Source of the DNA: CALMKX01 sp036274895 | GTDB lineage: Bacteria > Acidobacteriota > Thermoanaerobaculia > Multivoradales > SZUA-115 | Reading direction: 5' to 3' | NCBI GenBank assembly: GCA_036274895.1 | Contig: DASUEU010000087.1 | Location: 1-23,242, forward strand | DNA length: 23,242 nt | Shown: positions 8,878 to 17,851 of the stretch, in pieces | Layout of the letters: each line of letters starts with the position of its first letter | How positions within the stretch are numbered: position 1 is the stretch's first letter | Position numbers and translations under genes: made by a program | The notes under the pieces: generated by a model | Database searches by the model: none | The model's input: only the letters and a program-made list of their open reading frames with translations | What the model was told of the DNA's origin: nothing

Positions 8878-11652
8878 CTACTCGGGCAGGGCGGCGGTGT
8901 CCGCCACGCTGGCCAGGTTGCCCTGGGGGTTGACGTAGGTCTTCGACGCACCGGTCATGGTGTCGGTCACCGTGATGGTGTATCGGACGTCCGAGAGGGC
9001 GCCGTAGAACACCCACCAGTGGCCGTTGAGGGGAGTGCCGTCGAGCACCTTGAGCACCAGCTCGACGTTGGCCGCGTTGAAGAACCAGAAGTAGCCGGAG
9101 TCATCGGTGAGCGGCACCGCTTGTCCCGCGCCGCTGGCTCCGCTGGGGATCTGCCAGTCGACCGCGACCCGGAAGCGGCCTCCCTGGAGGCAGAGGACTT
9201 CGGGGCCGGCGGCGCAATTGCCGCCGCGAGGCGTGAGCGGGGCGGGCTCGGCCGCGGGCCGACGGGCTGCCGAGAGGGTCTCGGACGCCACCGCGGCCCC
9301 TGCCGCGACGGCGCTCGCCGGGCTGGGTTCAGTGCCGGAAAGAGCGGAGGTGTCGGCCACGCTGGCGAGGTTGCCCGACGGGTTGGTGTAGGACTTGGTG
9401 GCGCCGGTCACGGTGTCGGTCACCGTGATGGTGTACTCGACGGACGACAGGGCGCCGTAGAACACCCACCACTGGTTGTTGATCGGCCGGCCGTCGAGAA
9501 CCTTGAGCACCAGCTCGACGTTTTCCGGGCTGAAGAACCAGAAGTAGCCGGTGTCGCTGGTCAGGGCCACGGCCTGCCCCTGTCCGGTGTTGCCCGCAAA
9601 GTCCCGCCAGACGGCGTTGACCCGGAAGCGCCCGCCGTTCAGGCAGAGGTTGGTGTCGTCCGCCGTGCAGCCGGGGGCGAAGGAGGTCAGGGCCGAGGAG
9701 GCCAGCACGGCGCTGGTGTCGCGGTCGACCAGCAGGAGGTCTTGTTGGGTGAAAGGCAGGAAGTCGGTCAGCGCCACGTCCGCAGCGACCTCTCTCGACT
9801 GGCCTGCCGGAACGGTCACCTGCCCGAGGACGCTCTCCCCTGCCGCTTGGCCGTCCAGGCGCACTCGTGGCACTCCGGCGCCGTCGGGCATCGCCAACAG
9901 CTCCCAGTTGACGGTGCGCGGCGTGGAGCCCAGGTTCTCGAGCTCGAAGGCGACCGGGATCTCGGAGTCGATCGGGATGCTCGACCCCGTGCCGCCGATC
10001 GGGAAGCCGCAGATGTCGCCGGTGTTCCAGATCGAGGTCTTCTTGGTGGCCACCTGGCCGGTACCGAGGTCTTCGGCGTGGATCTCGAAGCAGGCCGTCT
10101 GGTGGACACCCAGGCCGGGCGGCCGGACGATGGTGAGGTTGAGGGAGATGCAGCTCCCCGGCGGCACCAGGATCGGCTGCGCCTCGGCGAGGGTGAAGCC
10201 GGTCGGGCCGTTGACGCTGCAGTCGGGGTCGGCCGGCACGCCGTTGAAGGTCACGCCGTAGCTCTTGGGCTCGCTGGAGTCGTTGCAGATCATCGGCTGG
10301 GCCTGGGTGCTCGGCAGGTTCGCGCAGATGTGGATGTCCCAGTTCTGCACCACGCGGCTCTTGCACTTCGGCGTCTCGCAAAGATCCTCCACCTCACCGT
10401 CCGTCAGCACTCTCTGGAACAGCTCGATTTCGTCGAGCTCGCCGGCGAAGAAGGCGTTCGAGTTCGAGAAGTGACTGGCGATCAGCAGCGGGGCGTTGTT
10501 GTTGAGGGAGCCCGCGCGCAGGAGCGGATTCGCCGGAGTGCCGATCGGCATGCCGTCCACGTACCACTTGATCCCGGTGGCGCTGCCGCGTTCCACGGTG
10601 ATGGCGACGCAGTGCCATTCGCCGTCGGCCACCGAGATCCCGGAGAAGTAGTTGGTGCAGCCGTCGGAGGTGGAGGAATCGCAGAACCCGGACCCCCCCT
10701 CGGCGAGCTGGAGAGCGAGCTGGCCATTGAAGAGGAAGACGGTCCAGCCCTTCTCAGCCGGCGCCAGCTCCCGCTTCTCGAGGATGGAACGGACGCCGGA
10801 GACCTGCGTCGTCTTGATCCGGAAGTCCACCGAGAAGTCCCCGGTGCCGACGTTGAGCGCCGGGTGGTCGAGGGCTGAAACGTGGTCGTCCACGCCGTCG
10901 AAGGAGAGCGCGCCGGCCACCTGCCCGGCCACCGGGGTCGGCCCGTTCACGTGGGTGCCGTCGGCGTGACGGGTGATCTCGTGGGCGATCGGCCCCGTGG
11001 TTTCGTCGAGCGGGAACCAGGCGCTCATTCCGGGCGGTGGAGGAAGGCAGGCCACGGGCGGGCAGCGCTGGATTTCCAGCCGGGCGTAGTCGACGCGGGT
11101 GTCGTCCTGGATGTAGATGTCGAGGTCGCCGTCCGCCAGGGCCGAGAGGATGTTGGTGTTGCCCTGGAAGCCGGCTACGAGCATCTCGAGGTCGAGCATC
11201 ACCGTGGCGCAGTCGCCGTTGTTCCAAGGCTGCCCGGTGATCGTGCTCAGGAACTGGCCCCAGGCGAAGTTGGTGCCGGTGCCGAGGTCGAGGTGCAAGG
11301 CGTCGTTGGTCGGGTTGTCCGGCCCGGCGCACAGGGAAAGCGTGAGCTTGGCGTCGCAGATGCCCGTGGGCAGGCCCTTGAAAGTGTGGGCGAAGTGCCT
11401 GTTGGGAGAGGCGTCGTCGAAGTTTCGTAGCGGCCGGTTGATGCCGGCCAGGAAGGCCGTCATCTCGGCGCTCGGCATGGCCGGCTCGGTGGGCAGGGCG
11501 AAGCCGTCCTGCGTGCCGGCGGTGAAGGTGACGGTCTCGGGGTCGGGGCACAGGGACGCTCGCGCCGAGGGCGCCCAGACGAGGGCGAGGCCCAGCAGCA
11601 CGAGGCCCGCGGTGACGAGCCATCGCGGGAGGGGACACAGGTGGATGCGCAT
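8878..11652 (-). CDS. Secreted LamG-like protein with two C-terminal tandem domains
   Basis: A 924-residue exported protein. Residues 1-32 are a Sec signal peptide (WLVTAGLVLLGLALVW core, cleavage likely after SARA). About 33-205 is a Cys-containing beta-rich region I cannot assign. About 211-425 is a concanavalin-like LamG/laminin-G-type lectin fold (AWFPLDE start, LSFDGVDDHV, GEWHCVAITVERG, WYVDGMPIG, FAGELDEIELFQRVL end), usually carbohydrate or protein binding. A further beta-rich stretch (about 430-660) is followed by two copies of a 105-residue domain with the cores GYFWFF, NVELVLKVLDG and WWVFYGALS. The ATG at 11652 follows GGAGG by six bases; the frame is open much further upstream, but that part is a shadow of the peptidase gene. 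Probable cell-surface or extracellular adhesive or binding protein; substrate unknown. Confidence 0.85.
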   Translation of the reverse strand: MRIHLCPLPRWLVTAGLVLLGLALVWAPSARASLCPDPETVTFTAGTQDGFALPTEPAMPSAEMTAFLAGINRPLRNFDDASPNRHFAHTFKGLPTGICDAKLTLSLCAGPDNPTNDALHLDLGTGTNFAWGQFLSTITGQPWNNGDCATVMLDLEMLVAGFQGNTNILSALADGDLDIYIQDDTRVDYARLEIQRCPPVACLPPPPGMSAWFPLDETTGPIAHEITRHADGTHVNGPTPVAGQVAGALSFDGVDDHVSALDHPALNVGTGDFSVDFRIKTTQVSGVRSILEKRELAPAEKGWTVFLFNGQLALQLAEGGSGFCDSSTSDGCTNYFSGISVADGEWHCVAITVERGSATGIKWYVDGMPIGTPANPLLRAGSLNNNAPLLIASHFSNSNAFFAGELDEIELFQRVLTDGEVEDLCETPKCKSRVVQNWDIHICANLPSTQAQPMICNDSSEPKSYGVTFNGVPADPDCSVNGPTGFTLAEAQPILVPPGSCISLNLTIVRPPGLGVHQTACFEIHAEDLGTGQVATKKTSIWNTGDICGFPIGGTGSSIPIDSEIPVAFELENLGSTPRTVNWELLAMPDGAGVPRVRLDGQAAGESVLGQVTVPAGQSREVAADVALTDFLPFTQQDLLLVDRDTSAVLASSALTSFAPGCTADDTNLCLNGGRFRVNAVWRDFAGNTGQGQAVALTSDTGYFWFFSPENVELVLKVLDGRPINNQWWVFYGALSSVEYTITVTDTVTGATKSYTNPSGNLASVADTSALSGTEPSPASAVAAGAAVASETLSAARRPAAEPAPLTPRGGNCAAGPEVLCLQGGRFRVAVDWQIPSGASGAGQAVPLTDDSGYFWFFNAANVELVLKVLDGTPLNGHWWVFYGALSDVRYTITVTDTMTGASKTYVNPQGNLASVADTAALPE
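8881..9195 (-). repeat. C-terminal copy of the GYFWFF-type domain
   Basis: Encodes LCLQGGRFRVAVDW through SVADTAALPE at the end of the LamG-type protein. It aligns without gaps to the copy at 9334-9648, offset exactly 453 bases (151 codons). Confidence 0.85.
9334..9648 (-). repeat. First copy of the GYFWFF-type domain
   Basis: Encodes LCLNGGRFRVNAVW through SVADTSALSG. The 105-residue unit shares GYFWFF, NVELVLKVLDG, WWVFYGALS, YTITVTDT, TG and NP.GNLASVADT with the second copy; the linker between them is Ala/Pro-rich. Confidence 0.85.
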
Positions 11653-11753
11653 GGAGAACCTCCGTTCTTGGTTTTCGAGCCAGGAGGGTCGAAGCGCTCG
11701 ACCATCTGCCTCATCACCTCCAATCCGCTTTGGTTCGAAATGTTGCGTTGCCA

Positions 11754-11788
11754 GAAACAAAACCGGCCGGCCCCGGAGGGCCGGCCGT
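11754..11788 (-). terminator. Intrinsic terminator after the S8 peptidase gene
   Basis: Read on the minus strand, GGCCGGCCC, a three-base loop TCC, then GGGGCCGGCC form a strong GC stem, followed directly by GGTTTTGTTT. It lies about 25 bases after the peptidase stop. This is the only hairpin in the window with a clear T tract and should separate the peptidase from the LamG-type gene. Confidence 0.75.
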
Positions 11789-11813
11789 GGGGAGGAGGCT
11801 CGAAGCGGAGGTC

Positions 11814-14729
11814 TTACGGCTTGTCCACGAACCACCAGGTGATCCGCCCCACCTCCTCGCCCTTCCACAGCTGGCGGATGGCCAGGCTGTGGCCGTTGCT
11901 CAGGGCCGAAGGGTCGGGGATCACGAAGCGGCCGGGGATTCTCACCTTGGGAGCGAGACTCACGGGGCCCAAGGTCAGGCGCGGCCTCGTGGGCAAGAGC
12001 AGGGCAACCATGTCGGCATCCGGCGGGGTCGTCTTGCCGACCACAAGGGCCGGCTGTCTCTGGCGCAGCTTCGCAGCGAAGGCCCCGCCCGCCTGGAGCT
12101 CGACCCGTGTCCCCGCCGGCAAGCGCTGGATGACCTCGAAGTCGAAGTGCCGAGCGTGGTCCGGGGTGCCAGCGAAGAGGAAGAGCAGGTCGAGGCTCGC
12201 AGGACCGCTCTGGGGCACCAGCACCCGGTGGGCGTTGCGCCACGCCACGCTCCGGCTGTGCAGGAAGGTGCGGTACTCGGTCCAGTCGAAGTAGGGCGGG
12301 CCGGGGGGCAGACCGCTGGCCCATTCGAAGCCGAGCGCTTTCACCGACGCGGCCGCCGGTCGCAGGACAGCGAGGAAGGACAGTGGCTCAGCGGGCAGGG
12401 CCGGAGGCATCTGCAGCTGCGAGCCATCGGCAGCCAGCGTCCGTGCCAGCGCGGTCGCCCAGTCGTGAGGCCCTGACAAAGTGAGAGTGTCCCCCCGAGG
12501 GACGGCCGTCAGGTCGAGGGCACCGATCGGCACCCAACGCTCGGGAGTGATGAGCGTCGCAGCCGGGCTGATGAAGAGCTGCACGCGGGCCGCGCCGCTG
12601 TCACCTCCGCGGTTTCGCAGTCGGACATAGAGACGGCGATTGACCAAGGCTGCTGGGTTGGTCAGGTTCAAGGGCGTGCCCGGTGCGGGCTGGTTTGCGC
12701 GGAGACCCTCTCCGAAGCGCCCGCTCGCTGTCTCGGTGGTGGGCTGGCCATCCCACAGCAGGATGTCCGGGCTGGAGCTGACCTCGGTGCTGGTGGCGCG
12801 GCGAGAGCCGTCGTCGCAGAGGTGGCGGCGCAGGTAGATGTCCGGCACCAGCTGGAGCTGGCCGCGGACGATGGCCTTGAGGTCCGGCATGACGCCGATG
12901 AAGCCCGCGACGTTGGGGCCCTGGCGGGTGCCGGTGGCGGGGTCGGAGAGCACCTGCCGCATGGCCAGGGGCGCCAGCCAGCAGGAGGCAGCCTTCTGGT
13001 GGAGGGCCTGCACCAGGGCCGCGGCACCGGCGATGATCGGCGAGGCGCTCGAGGTGCCGGAGAAGGTGTTGGTGTAGAGGTTGACGTCAACCGTTCCAGC
13101 GAGGTCGCCGTAGCCGCAGCTGGTCACGGCCTCGCCCCAGGCGTAGCAGTCCAGGCGGGAACCGTAGTTCGAGAACGGCGCGCGGTTGTGGGGGACGGCC
13201 GAGCGCGAGGCGCCGACCAGGATCGCCCCGGAGTCGCGGAACCGAGAGTCACCCCGGCGCAGCGAGAGGCCGGTGTCCGGGTCGACGTAGGCGTCGAGGT
13301 CGAAGCCGCCGTTGCCGGCCGCCTCCACCACCACCACGCCCAGGGCCGAAGCGAGGCGGATGGCGTCCAGGTCGGCCGGGTCGATCTCGGTAGGTCGTAG
13401 ACCGCGCTGCACCTCGAGCAGCAACACGTCGCCCGGCCCTAGGGCGGTTGGCACCACGAGCGCCTGGGCGATCGCCGCCGCCACGTGCCCGTTGGTGCCG
13501 GCGAAGGGGTGCGGTTTGAGGTTGGGAGCAGTTCCTTCCTTCTCGTCCTTCGACTTGTAGTGCGAGGCCATCAGGAACTGGCCGCACTTGGCTGCGGCGC
13601 CGGTGACCCCCAGGCCGCCGCCGCCGGTCGCCGCCAACTGCCCGAGCACCGCCGTGCCGTGGTGGCCCGGCTTGCCGTCGCCGCCCTTGCTCGGCACGGC
13701 TCGGTTGGCGCCGTAGATCGGATCTTCTGGTGTGAGCTTCAAGTCGTCATGGCCGGGGCACCAGCCCTGCTCGAGGTCGCAGATCTTCAGCTGGTACGTG
13801 ACACCCGCGAGCTGGGTCCAGGCCCAGGAGGCGTTGATGCCAGCCGGGGCGTCGTTCAGATACCCCTGGTCCTCGGCGAAGGCGCTGCCGGCGATCGGGT
13901 CGGGAGGCGGACTCTGCGGCGGATCCTCTTGGGGTTTCTTCTTCGGGTCGTCGGCGGTCAGCTCGCGGTACGCCAGGTCCACCTCGGCCAGGGCGTTGAG
14001 CGCCGCCACCACTTCCTCCACGCGCTCAGGATGGGGCCGTAGATCCACCCGCCAGTAGAGCGCGAGGCTGTGGAGGGGAGGGAAGGGGGTGAGAGCTGCC
14101 TTGCTCTCGAGCTCCTGGAGATTGCGGAGGACGGCCGCGCGCAACGTCTCCTCTTTCAGGCGGCGTGCGGAAAGCTCGATCAACGGCCGGGAGTCCAGGA
14201 TGTCGGAATCCGAACGCTTCTCCTCTCCCTGGCCTTCCTCGGATTTCAACTTCAGCTCCAGGACGGCCTTCAGCGCGGGGAAGCTCGGATCGCCGTTGGC
14301 CAGGTGCCACAGGGTCGGGTAGTCCATCTTCAGACCCTGGGCCATCCTCACGATCACGAAGCCGCTGTAGTCGCGAGGACTGAGCCCCGGGCGGGGCGGC
14401 GTCGTGGGCTTGGCGTCGGTGTGGCCGCAGCAACAACCGCAGGCCGTGGGCTCTGGGCCCTGGCTGGCGTAGACCACCCCCGCCACCTGGCCGGCCATCG
14501 GCCAGCCCGGGGCGCTGACGCCGGAAGGGTCCTCGGGATCCGGAACCACGTACGGGTAGTCCGGGTCCTCGGGATCGGGGACCACGTAGGGATAGTCCGG
14601 GTCCTCGGGGTCTGGCACCACGTAGTCATAGCCCGGATCGCTGCCGGAGCGGGCGGTGGAGGGGTTGGCGCCGCGACGCCGAACGAGGGTGGCTCCCTCG
14701 TTGATCGTGATGTGGAAGTGCTTGCTCAT
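11814..14729 (-). CDS. Subtilisin-family (S8) serine peptidase with repeat-bearing N-terminus
   Basis: A 971-residue subtilase. The triad is D318 (ICDLEQGW), H357 (HHGTAVLG) and S560 (SGTSSASP), with N473 (AAGNGG) for the oxyanion hole, so it should be active. Before the catalytic domain (about 305-600) lie MSKHFHITINEGATLVRRRG, three copies of a 12-residue acidic Pro/Tyr repeat (31-66), a Cys cluster ACGCCCGH (96-103), and a helical region of about 110-280 that may act as a propeptide, ending in a Pro-rich linker. There is no Sec signal peptide or transmembrane helix at the N-terminus, unusual for this family: it may be cytoplasmic or leave by another route. The C-terminal 350 residues are beta-rich and unassigned. 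An AAGGAG five bases before the ATG supports the start. It follows the CHAT gene by 71 bases on the same strand and ends at a good terminator. Confidence 0.93.
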   Translation of the reverse strand: MSKHFHITINEGATLVRRRGANPSTARSGSDPGYDYVVPDPEDPDYPYVVPDPEDPDYPYVVPDPEDPSGVSAPGWPMAGQVAGVVYASQGPEPTACGCCCGHTDAKPTTPPRPGLSPRDYSGFVIVRMAQGLKMDYPTLWHLANGDPSFPALKAVLELKLKSEEGQGEEKRSDSDILDSRPLIELSARRLKEETLRAAVLRNLQELESKAALTPFPPLHSLALYWRVDLRPHPERVEEVVAALNALAEVDLAYRELTADDPKKKPQEDPPQSPPPDPIAGSAFAEDQGYLNDAPAGINASWAWTQLAGVTYQLKICDLEQGWCPGHDDLKLTPEDPIYGANRAVPSKGGDGKPGHHGTAVLGQLAATGGGGLGVTGAAAKCGQFLMASHYKSKDEKEGTAPNLKPHPFAGTNGHVAAAIAQALVVPTALGPGDVLLLEVQRGLRPTEIDPADLDAIRLASALGVVVVEAAGNGGFDLDAYVDPDTGLSLRRGDSRFRDSGAILVGASRSAVPHNRAPFSNYGSRLDCYAWGEAVTSCGYGDLAGTVDVNLYTNTFSGTSSASPIIAGAAALVQALHQKAASCWLAPLAMRQVLSDPATGTRQGPNVAGFIGVMPDLKAIVRGQLQLVPDIYLRRHLCDDGSRRATSTEVSSSPDILLWDGQPTTETASGRFGEGLRANQPAPGTPLNLTNPAALVNRRLYVRLRNRGGDSGAARVQLFISPAATLITPERWVPIGALDLTAVPRGDTLTLSGPHDWATALARTLAADGSQLQMPPALPAEPLSFLAVLRPAAASVKALGFEWASGLPPGPPYFDWTEYRTFLHSRSVAWRNAHRVLVPQSGPASLDLLFLFAGTPDHARHFDFEVIQRLPAGTRVELQAGGAFAAKLRQRQPALVVGKTTPPDADMVALLLPTRPRLTLGPVSLAPKVRIPGRFVIPDPSALSNGHSLAIRQLWKGEEVGRITWWFVDKP
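14532..14639 (-). repeat. Three 36-base tandem repeats in the S8 peptidase gene
   Basis: Encodes DPGYDYVVPDPE, DPDYPYVVPDPE, DPDYPYVVPDPE. The units are nearly identical at DNA level (about 36 bases each) and could vary in number by slippage. They create an acidic Pro/Tyr-rich spacer near the N-terminus. Confidence 0.9.
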
Positions 14730-14759
14730 GACGTCTCCTTTCCTTGACCTGAGTCCTCA

Positions 14760-14778
14760 ATCCCGACACCGGCGGGAT
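14760..14778 (-). terminator. Small hairpin between the CHAT and S8 genes
   Basis: ATCCCG and CGGGAT pair around a 7-base loop, 22 bases past the CHAT gene stop. There is no T tract, so it may only attenuate read-through into the peptidase gene or protect the 3' end. Confidence 0.3.
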
Positions 14779-14800
14779 GGGTGCACCGCCGACTGGGAAG

Positions 14801-17800
14801 TCAGGGCGAGAACGGCGGCAGGGGACGCCAATCGCCCAGGAGCACGAAGCCGGCCCACTGGGCTGGAGGCCTGCCCTCGCGGAGCAGCGAGCGCTGCGCC
14901 TCGGCCAGGGCCAGGCCGGGCGGCTGTCGCTCTCGGAGCAGGCCGCGGTAGAACCGCTCCATCAGGTCGCGGGTGCTGTGGTCCTCCACGGCCCACAGGC
15001 TCACCACCACCCGCGCCGCCCCGGCGTAGAGGAAGGCCCGCGGCAGGCCGCTGACCAGACCCTCCCCGGCCACTTGGCGGCCGAGGGCGGTCTCGCAGGC
15101 CGAGAGCACCACCAGCTCGGCGGGCAGGTCGAGGTCGTAGATCTCGTGGGCGGCGAGCCCTCCCTCGACCGGCTGGCCGCGCTCGTCGAGCTGCGACAGG
15201 GCGAGGGAAGAGAGCAGGGGTCGCTCGGCGTCGAGCAGGCCGTGGGTGGCGAAGTGGAGGATGCGGTAGCCGGTGAGCGCTCCGCCGAGGACGGTCTGCC
15301 GCGAAGCCTCGAAGCCCAGGGCCACGCGCGCCCGGGAGGCCGGCACACCGGCGGCGATGGCCGCGGCCTCGTCGGCGGAGCGGGGCAGCCGCCGCCACAC
15401 CGGTGCGGTGCGGCCGCGGGTCGTCGACTCTGCGGCCGGGCCGAGCACGGCGGTGACGCGGGGGTCGTTCGGGCTGTAGACGGGATCGGCCAGCACCGCC
15501 AGCCAGCCTGGGGCGGGCTGCCGCCCCGCGAGCAGCCGCCGCTGGGCCGCCAGGGTCGAGGCCGAAGGCAGGTAGACGATCTCGTGGGAGTCCACCAGGG
15601 CCGGTGCGGTGGGGCAGTCCGTGGCCCGGGGATCGGGCAAGGCCGCGAAGGAGAGGGTCTCGAGCCCGCCGTCCGGCACGATCACCAAACGTTTGGTCTC
15701 GAGCTGGGCCGCCACCGGCGCAAGCAGCGCCCGGGCCAGTTGGCACAAGACCTCGGGATGACGGCCCGGCCACTCGAGGCCCTGGATCCAGCTCGATGCC
15801 TGGCGGGCCAGCTCCTCGAGCTCCTTGCCCGGGGGCAGGGGGAAGGCCTCGACGCCGTCGTGGTGGACCGCGAAGAGTGTGCTCCCGGCCTCGCCCAGGC
15901 GGAGCTCCAGGAGCAGGGTGTCGGCGTCCAGGAGATCTCGCCGCAGGCTCGCGGAGGGTCCCGCCTCGGTGTCGGCGAGGGCGGCGTAGCGTGGGCTGGC
16001 GCGGCGCAGCTCGCCGCGCACTGTCTCGAGCTCGGTGACGCCAGCGTCGATCTGCTCTCCCAGTGTGCGCAGCTTATCCGCGGAGCGCTCGCTAGTCCCG
16101 AGACGCTGCGTTTCGAGGGCGTTGAGCCGCCGCTGGAGCTGCTGTTCCCGTTCGACCAGGCCGGCGTCGGCGGCCTGCCGCAGGCCGGCGCCGGCCTCGG
16201 CCAGTTGGTCGCGCAGCACCCGTGCCCGCGCCTGCTCGGCGACCACCCAGGCATCCTCCTCTTCGCCGGCCTCGAGCAGCAGATCGACGCGGGTGTCGTA
16301 GGCCGCCTTGGCGCCGGAGAAGAAAGACGTGCGCAGATCCTCGCGCAGCACGGTGGGCCGGACTCCCTCGACGATCTCGATCGCCCGCCGGCTGGCCAGG
16401 AGGGCTGCGGCCCGGTCGCCCCCGGCGCGCGCGGCCTGGCTCGTTCCCACCAGGCACTCGGCTGCGCCCAGGCGGTCCCCTTGGGCGAGGAAGAGCTCGG
16501 CGCAGCGCTGGTACTGCCGTCGTGCGCCGGCGGGCTCGCCCTGCCGGACGGCGAGCTCCCCCGCGAGCAGGTAGACCGTGGGCTCGGAGCGCGGGCAGCC
16601 CTGGGCCGAGACGGTCGCCAGCGCCTCGGCCAGGCTCGCTTCGGCCGCCGGCCGGTCCCGCTCGGCGTCCTCGACGAGAGCCAGGCGTGCCAGATAGACC
16701 GCGCTGCCGCAGGGGTCCTGCTTGCGGCGCAGCGCTAGGGCCTGCTCGAAGTGCTGCCGTGCGTCCGGCAGATCCCCCTGCTCGAAAGCCAGGCGGCCGA
16801 GTTGGGAGAGGGTCGGGGCCTTGTAGCGCTCCCAGCCGTCGGGCCAGGCGTCCCTCGCCGAGAGCAGCAGCTCCCGGCCGCGGGCCTCGTCGTGCAGGAA
16901 GCGGGCGTGGATCACGCCCATGCTGTGGAGCGCCAGCGCGCGCAGGAGACGTTCGCCCTCGGGCAGGAGGTCCAGGGCCTCCTGGTAGCGGTCGAGGGCC
17001 GTCTGGGGCTCACCGAGGGTCTGGTGCGCCTGGCCCAGGCCCTGGAGGGCCGAAGCCGCGGTGAGGCGGTCCCCCACCTGGTGCGCGAGGGGGAGGGCGA
17101 GGGCGTATTGCTCGAGGGCCTGCTCGGCCTCCCCCTGGCGCAGCAGTTGGGCACCGGCGCCGACCCGGCTGATCGCCTCCCAGCGCGCGTCGCCGAGCCT
17201 CGCGAAGATCGCCGCCGCCTGGGTGTAGAGCTCGGTGGCCTCGCGGCGCCTGCCCTGGTCGTTGTGGGCGCGCGCCAGTCGGTTCAGGGCCTCCCCGGCC
17301 AGGGCCTCCTCCCCCAGCTCTCGCCAGATCCGGAGGGCCTGCTCCCGCTCGTTGGTCGCCCGGTCCGCCTCCTTGGGCTCCGAGCGCTCTGCAGCGGTGA
17401 ATCGCCGGTACGCCTGGGCGTTGCGGCGGTCGTCGTCGCCGGCGGGCCTCAGGGCTTCGATCCGGGCCTGATAGCGCCCCGGCTCGCCGCCGGCCGCGCC
17501 ACGGGCGACGAGCTGGTGGTCGCCGGCGCGCTCGGTCACGGCCAGGACGAGCTCGAGGCCGCCAGGCCCGATCGGCCGATCGACCTGGAGGAGGGAGCTG
17601 CCGTCGGGGCCTTCAAGGCTCAGCTCGACGTCGATCCCCTGTTGATCGACCTCCAGCCGCAGGAGGGAGCCGGCCTCCAGGGGCAGGCGGTAGCGGTGGA
17701 CCTCCTCCGGTGCCAGCTCGACCGCCGGCAGGGTGCCGCCGGTGCGCAGCTCGCTGGTCGGCCAGTCCTGGACCGCAACCTGCCCGCCGCAGCCACTCAG

Positions 17801-17851
17801 GGTGAGAGCGGCAGTGAGAGCGAGCAGCGAGCGACGTCCGGCTCGCCTCAT
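14801..17851 (-). CDS. CHAT-domain (caspase-like) TPR lipoprotein
   Basis: A 1016-residue protein beginning with a clear lipoprotein signal (LALTAALTLSGC, acylated Cys21). Then come a beta-rich domain resembling the bacterial pre-peptidase C-terminal (PPC) type (about 40-130, HRYRLPLEAGSLLRLEV), TPR repeats (about 170-500, e.g. RREATELYTQAAAIFARLGD), a coiled-coil helical segment (about 560-680), and a C-terminal CHAT domain (about 720-1010). The CHAT catalytic pair is intact: H870 (FATHGLLD) and C919 (LSACETALG). CHAT proteins are clan CD cysteine peptidases related to caspases and separase; TPR-CHAT proteins act in bacterial immunity, as in the type III-E CRISPR protease. Here the lipoprotein anchor points to the periplasm or outer membrane rather than the cytoplasm. 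The ATG overlaps the anti-sigma stop (ATGA, 17848-17851), so the genes are coupled and presumably induced by the adjacent sigma factor. Confidence 0.9.
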   Translation of the reverse strand: MRRAGRRSLLALTAALTLSGCGGQVAVQDWPTSELRTGGTLPAVELAPEEVHRYRLPLEAGSLLRLEVDQQGIDVELSLEGPDGSSLLQVDRPIGPGGLELVLAVTERAGDHQLVARGAAGGEPGRYQARIEALRPAGDDDRRNAQAYRRFTAAERSEPKEADRATNEREQALRIWRELGEEALAGEALNRLARAHNDQGRRREATELYTQAAAIFARLGDARWEAISRVGAGAQLLRQGEAEQALEQYALALPLAHQVGDRLTAASALQGLGQAHQTLGEPQTALDRYQEALDLLPEGERLLRALALHSMGVIHARFLHDEARGRELLLSARDAWPDGWERYKAPTLSQLGRLAFEQGDLPDARQHFEQALALRRKQDPCGSAVYLARLALVEDAERDRPAAEASLAEALATVSAQGCPRSEPTVYLLAGELAVRQGEPAGARRQYQRCAELFLAQGDRLGAAECLVGTSQAARAGGDRAAALLASRRAIEIVEGVRPTVLREDLRTSFFSGAKAAYDTRVDLLLEAGEEEDAWVVAEQARARVLRDQLAEAGAGLRQAADAGLVEREQQLQRRLNALETQRLGTSERSADKLRTLGEQIDAGVTELETVRGELRRASPRYAALADTEAGPSASLRRDLLDADTLLLELRLGEAGSTLFAVHHDGVEAFPLPPGKELEELARQASSWIQGLEWPGRHPEVLCQLARALLAPVAAQLETKRLVIVPDGGLETLSFAALPDPRATDCPTAPALVDSHEIVYLPSASTLAAQRRLLAGRQPAPGWLAVLADPVYSPNDPRVTAVLGPAAESTTRGRTAPVWRRLPRSADEAAAIAAGVPASRARVALGFEASRQTVLGGALTGYRILHFATHGLLDAERPLLSSLALSQLDERGQPVEGGLAAHEIYDLDLPAELVVLSACETALGRQVAGEGLVSGLPRAFLYAGAARVVVSLWAVEDHSTRDLMERFYRGLLRERQPPGLALAEAQRSLLREGRPPAQWAGFVLLGDWRPLPPFSP

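Noticed and set aside
11653..12324. Extension of the LamG-type protein upstream of its signal peptide
   Set aside because: It overlaps the end of the S8 gene and the terminator; the signal peptide and GGAGG site fix the start at 11652.
7367..14729. A lanthipeptide cluster (LanC-like gene plus subtilase as leader peptidase)
   Set aside because: No dehydratase, transporter or short precursor gene is present, the LanC-like protein is exported, a terminator separates the genes, and the subtilase is not of LanP layout.
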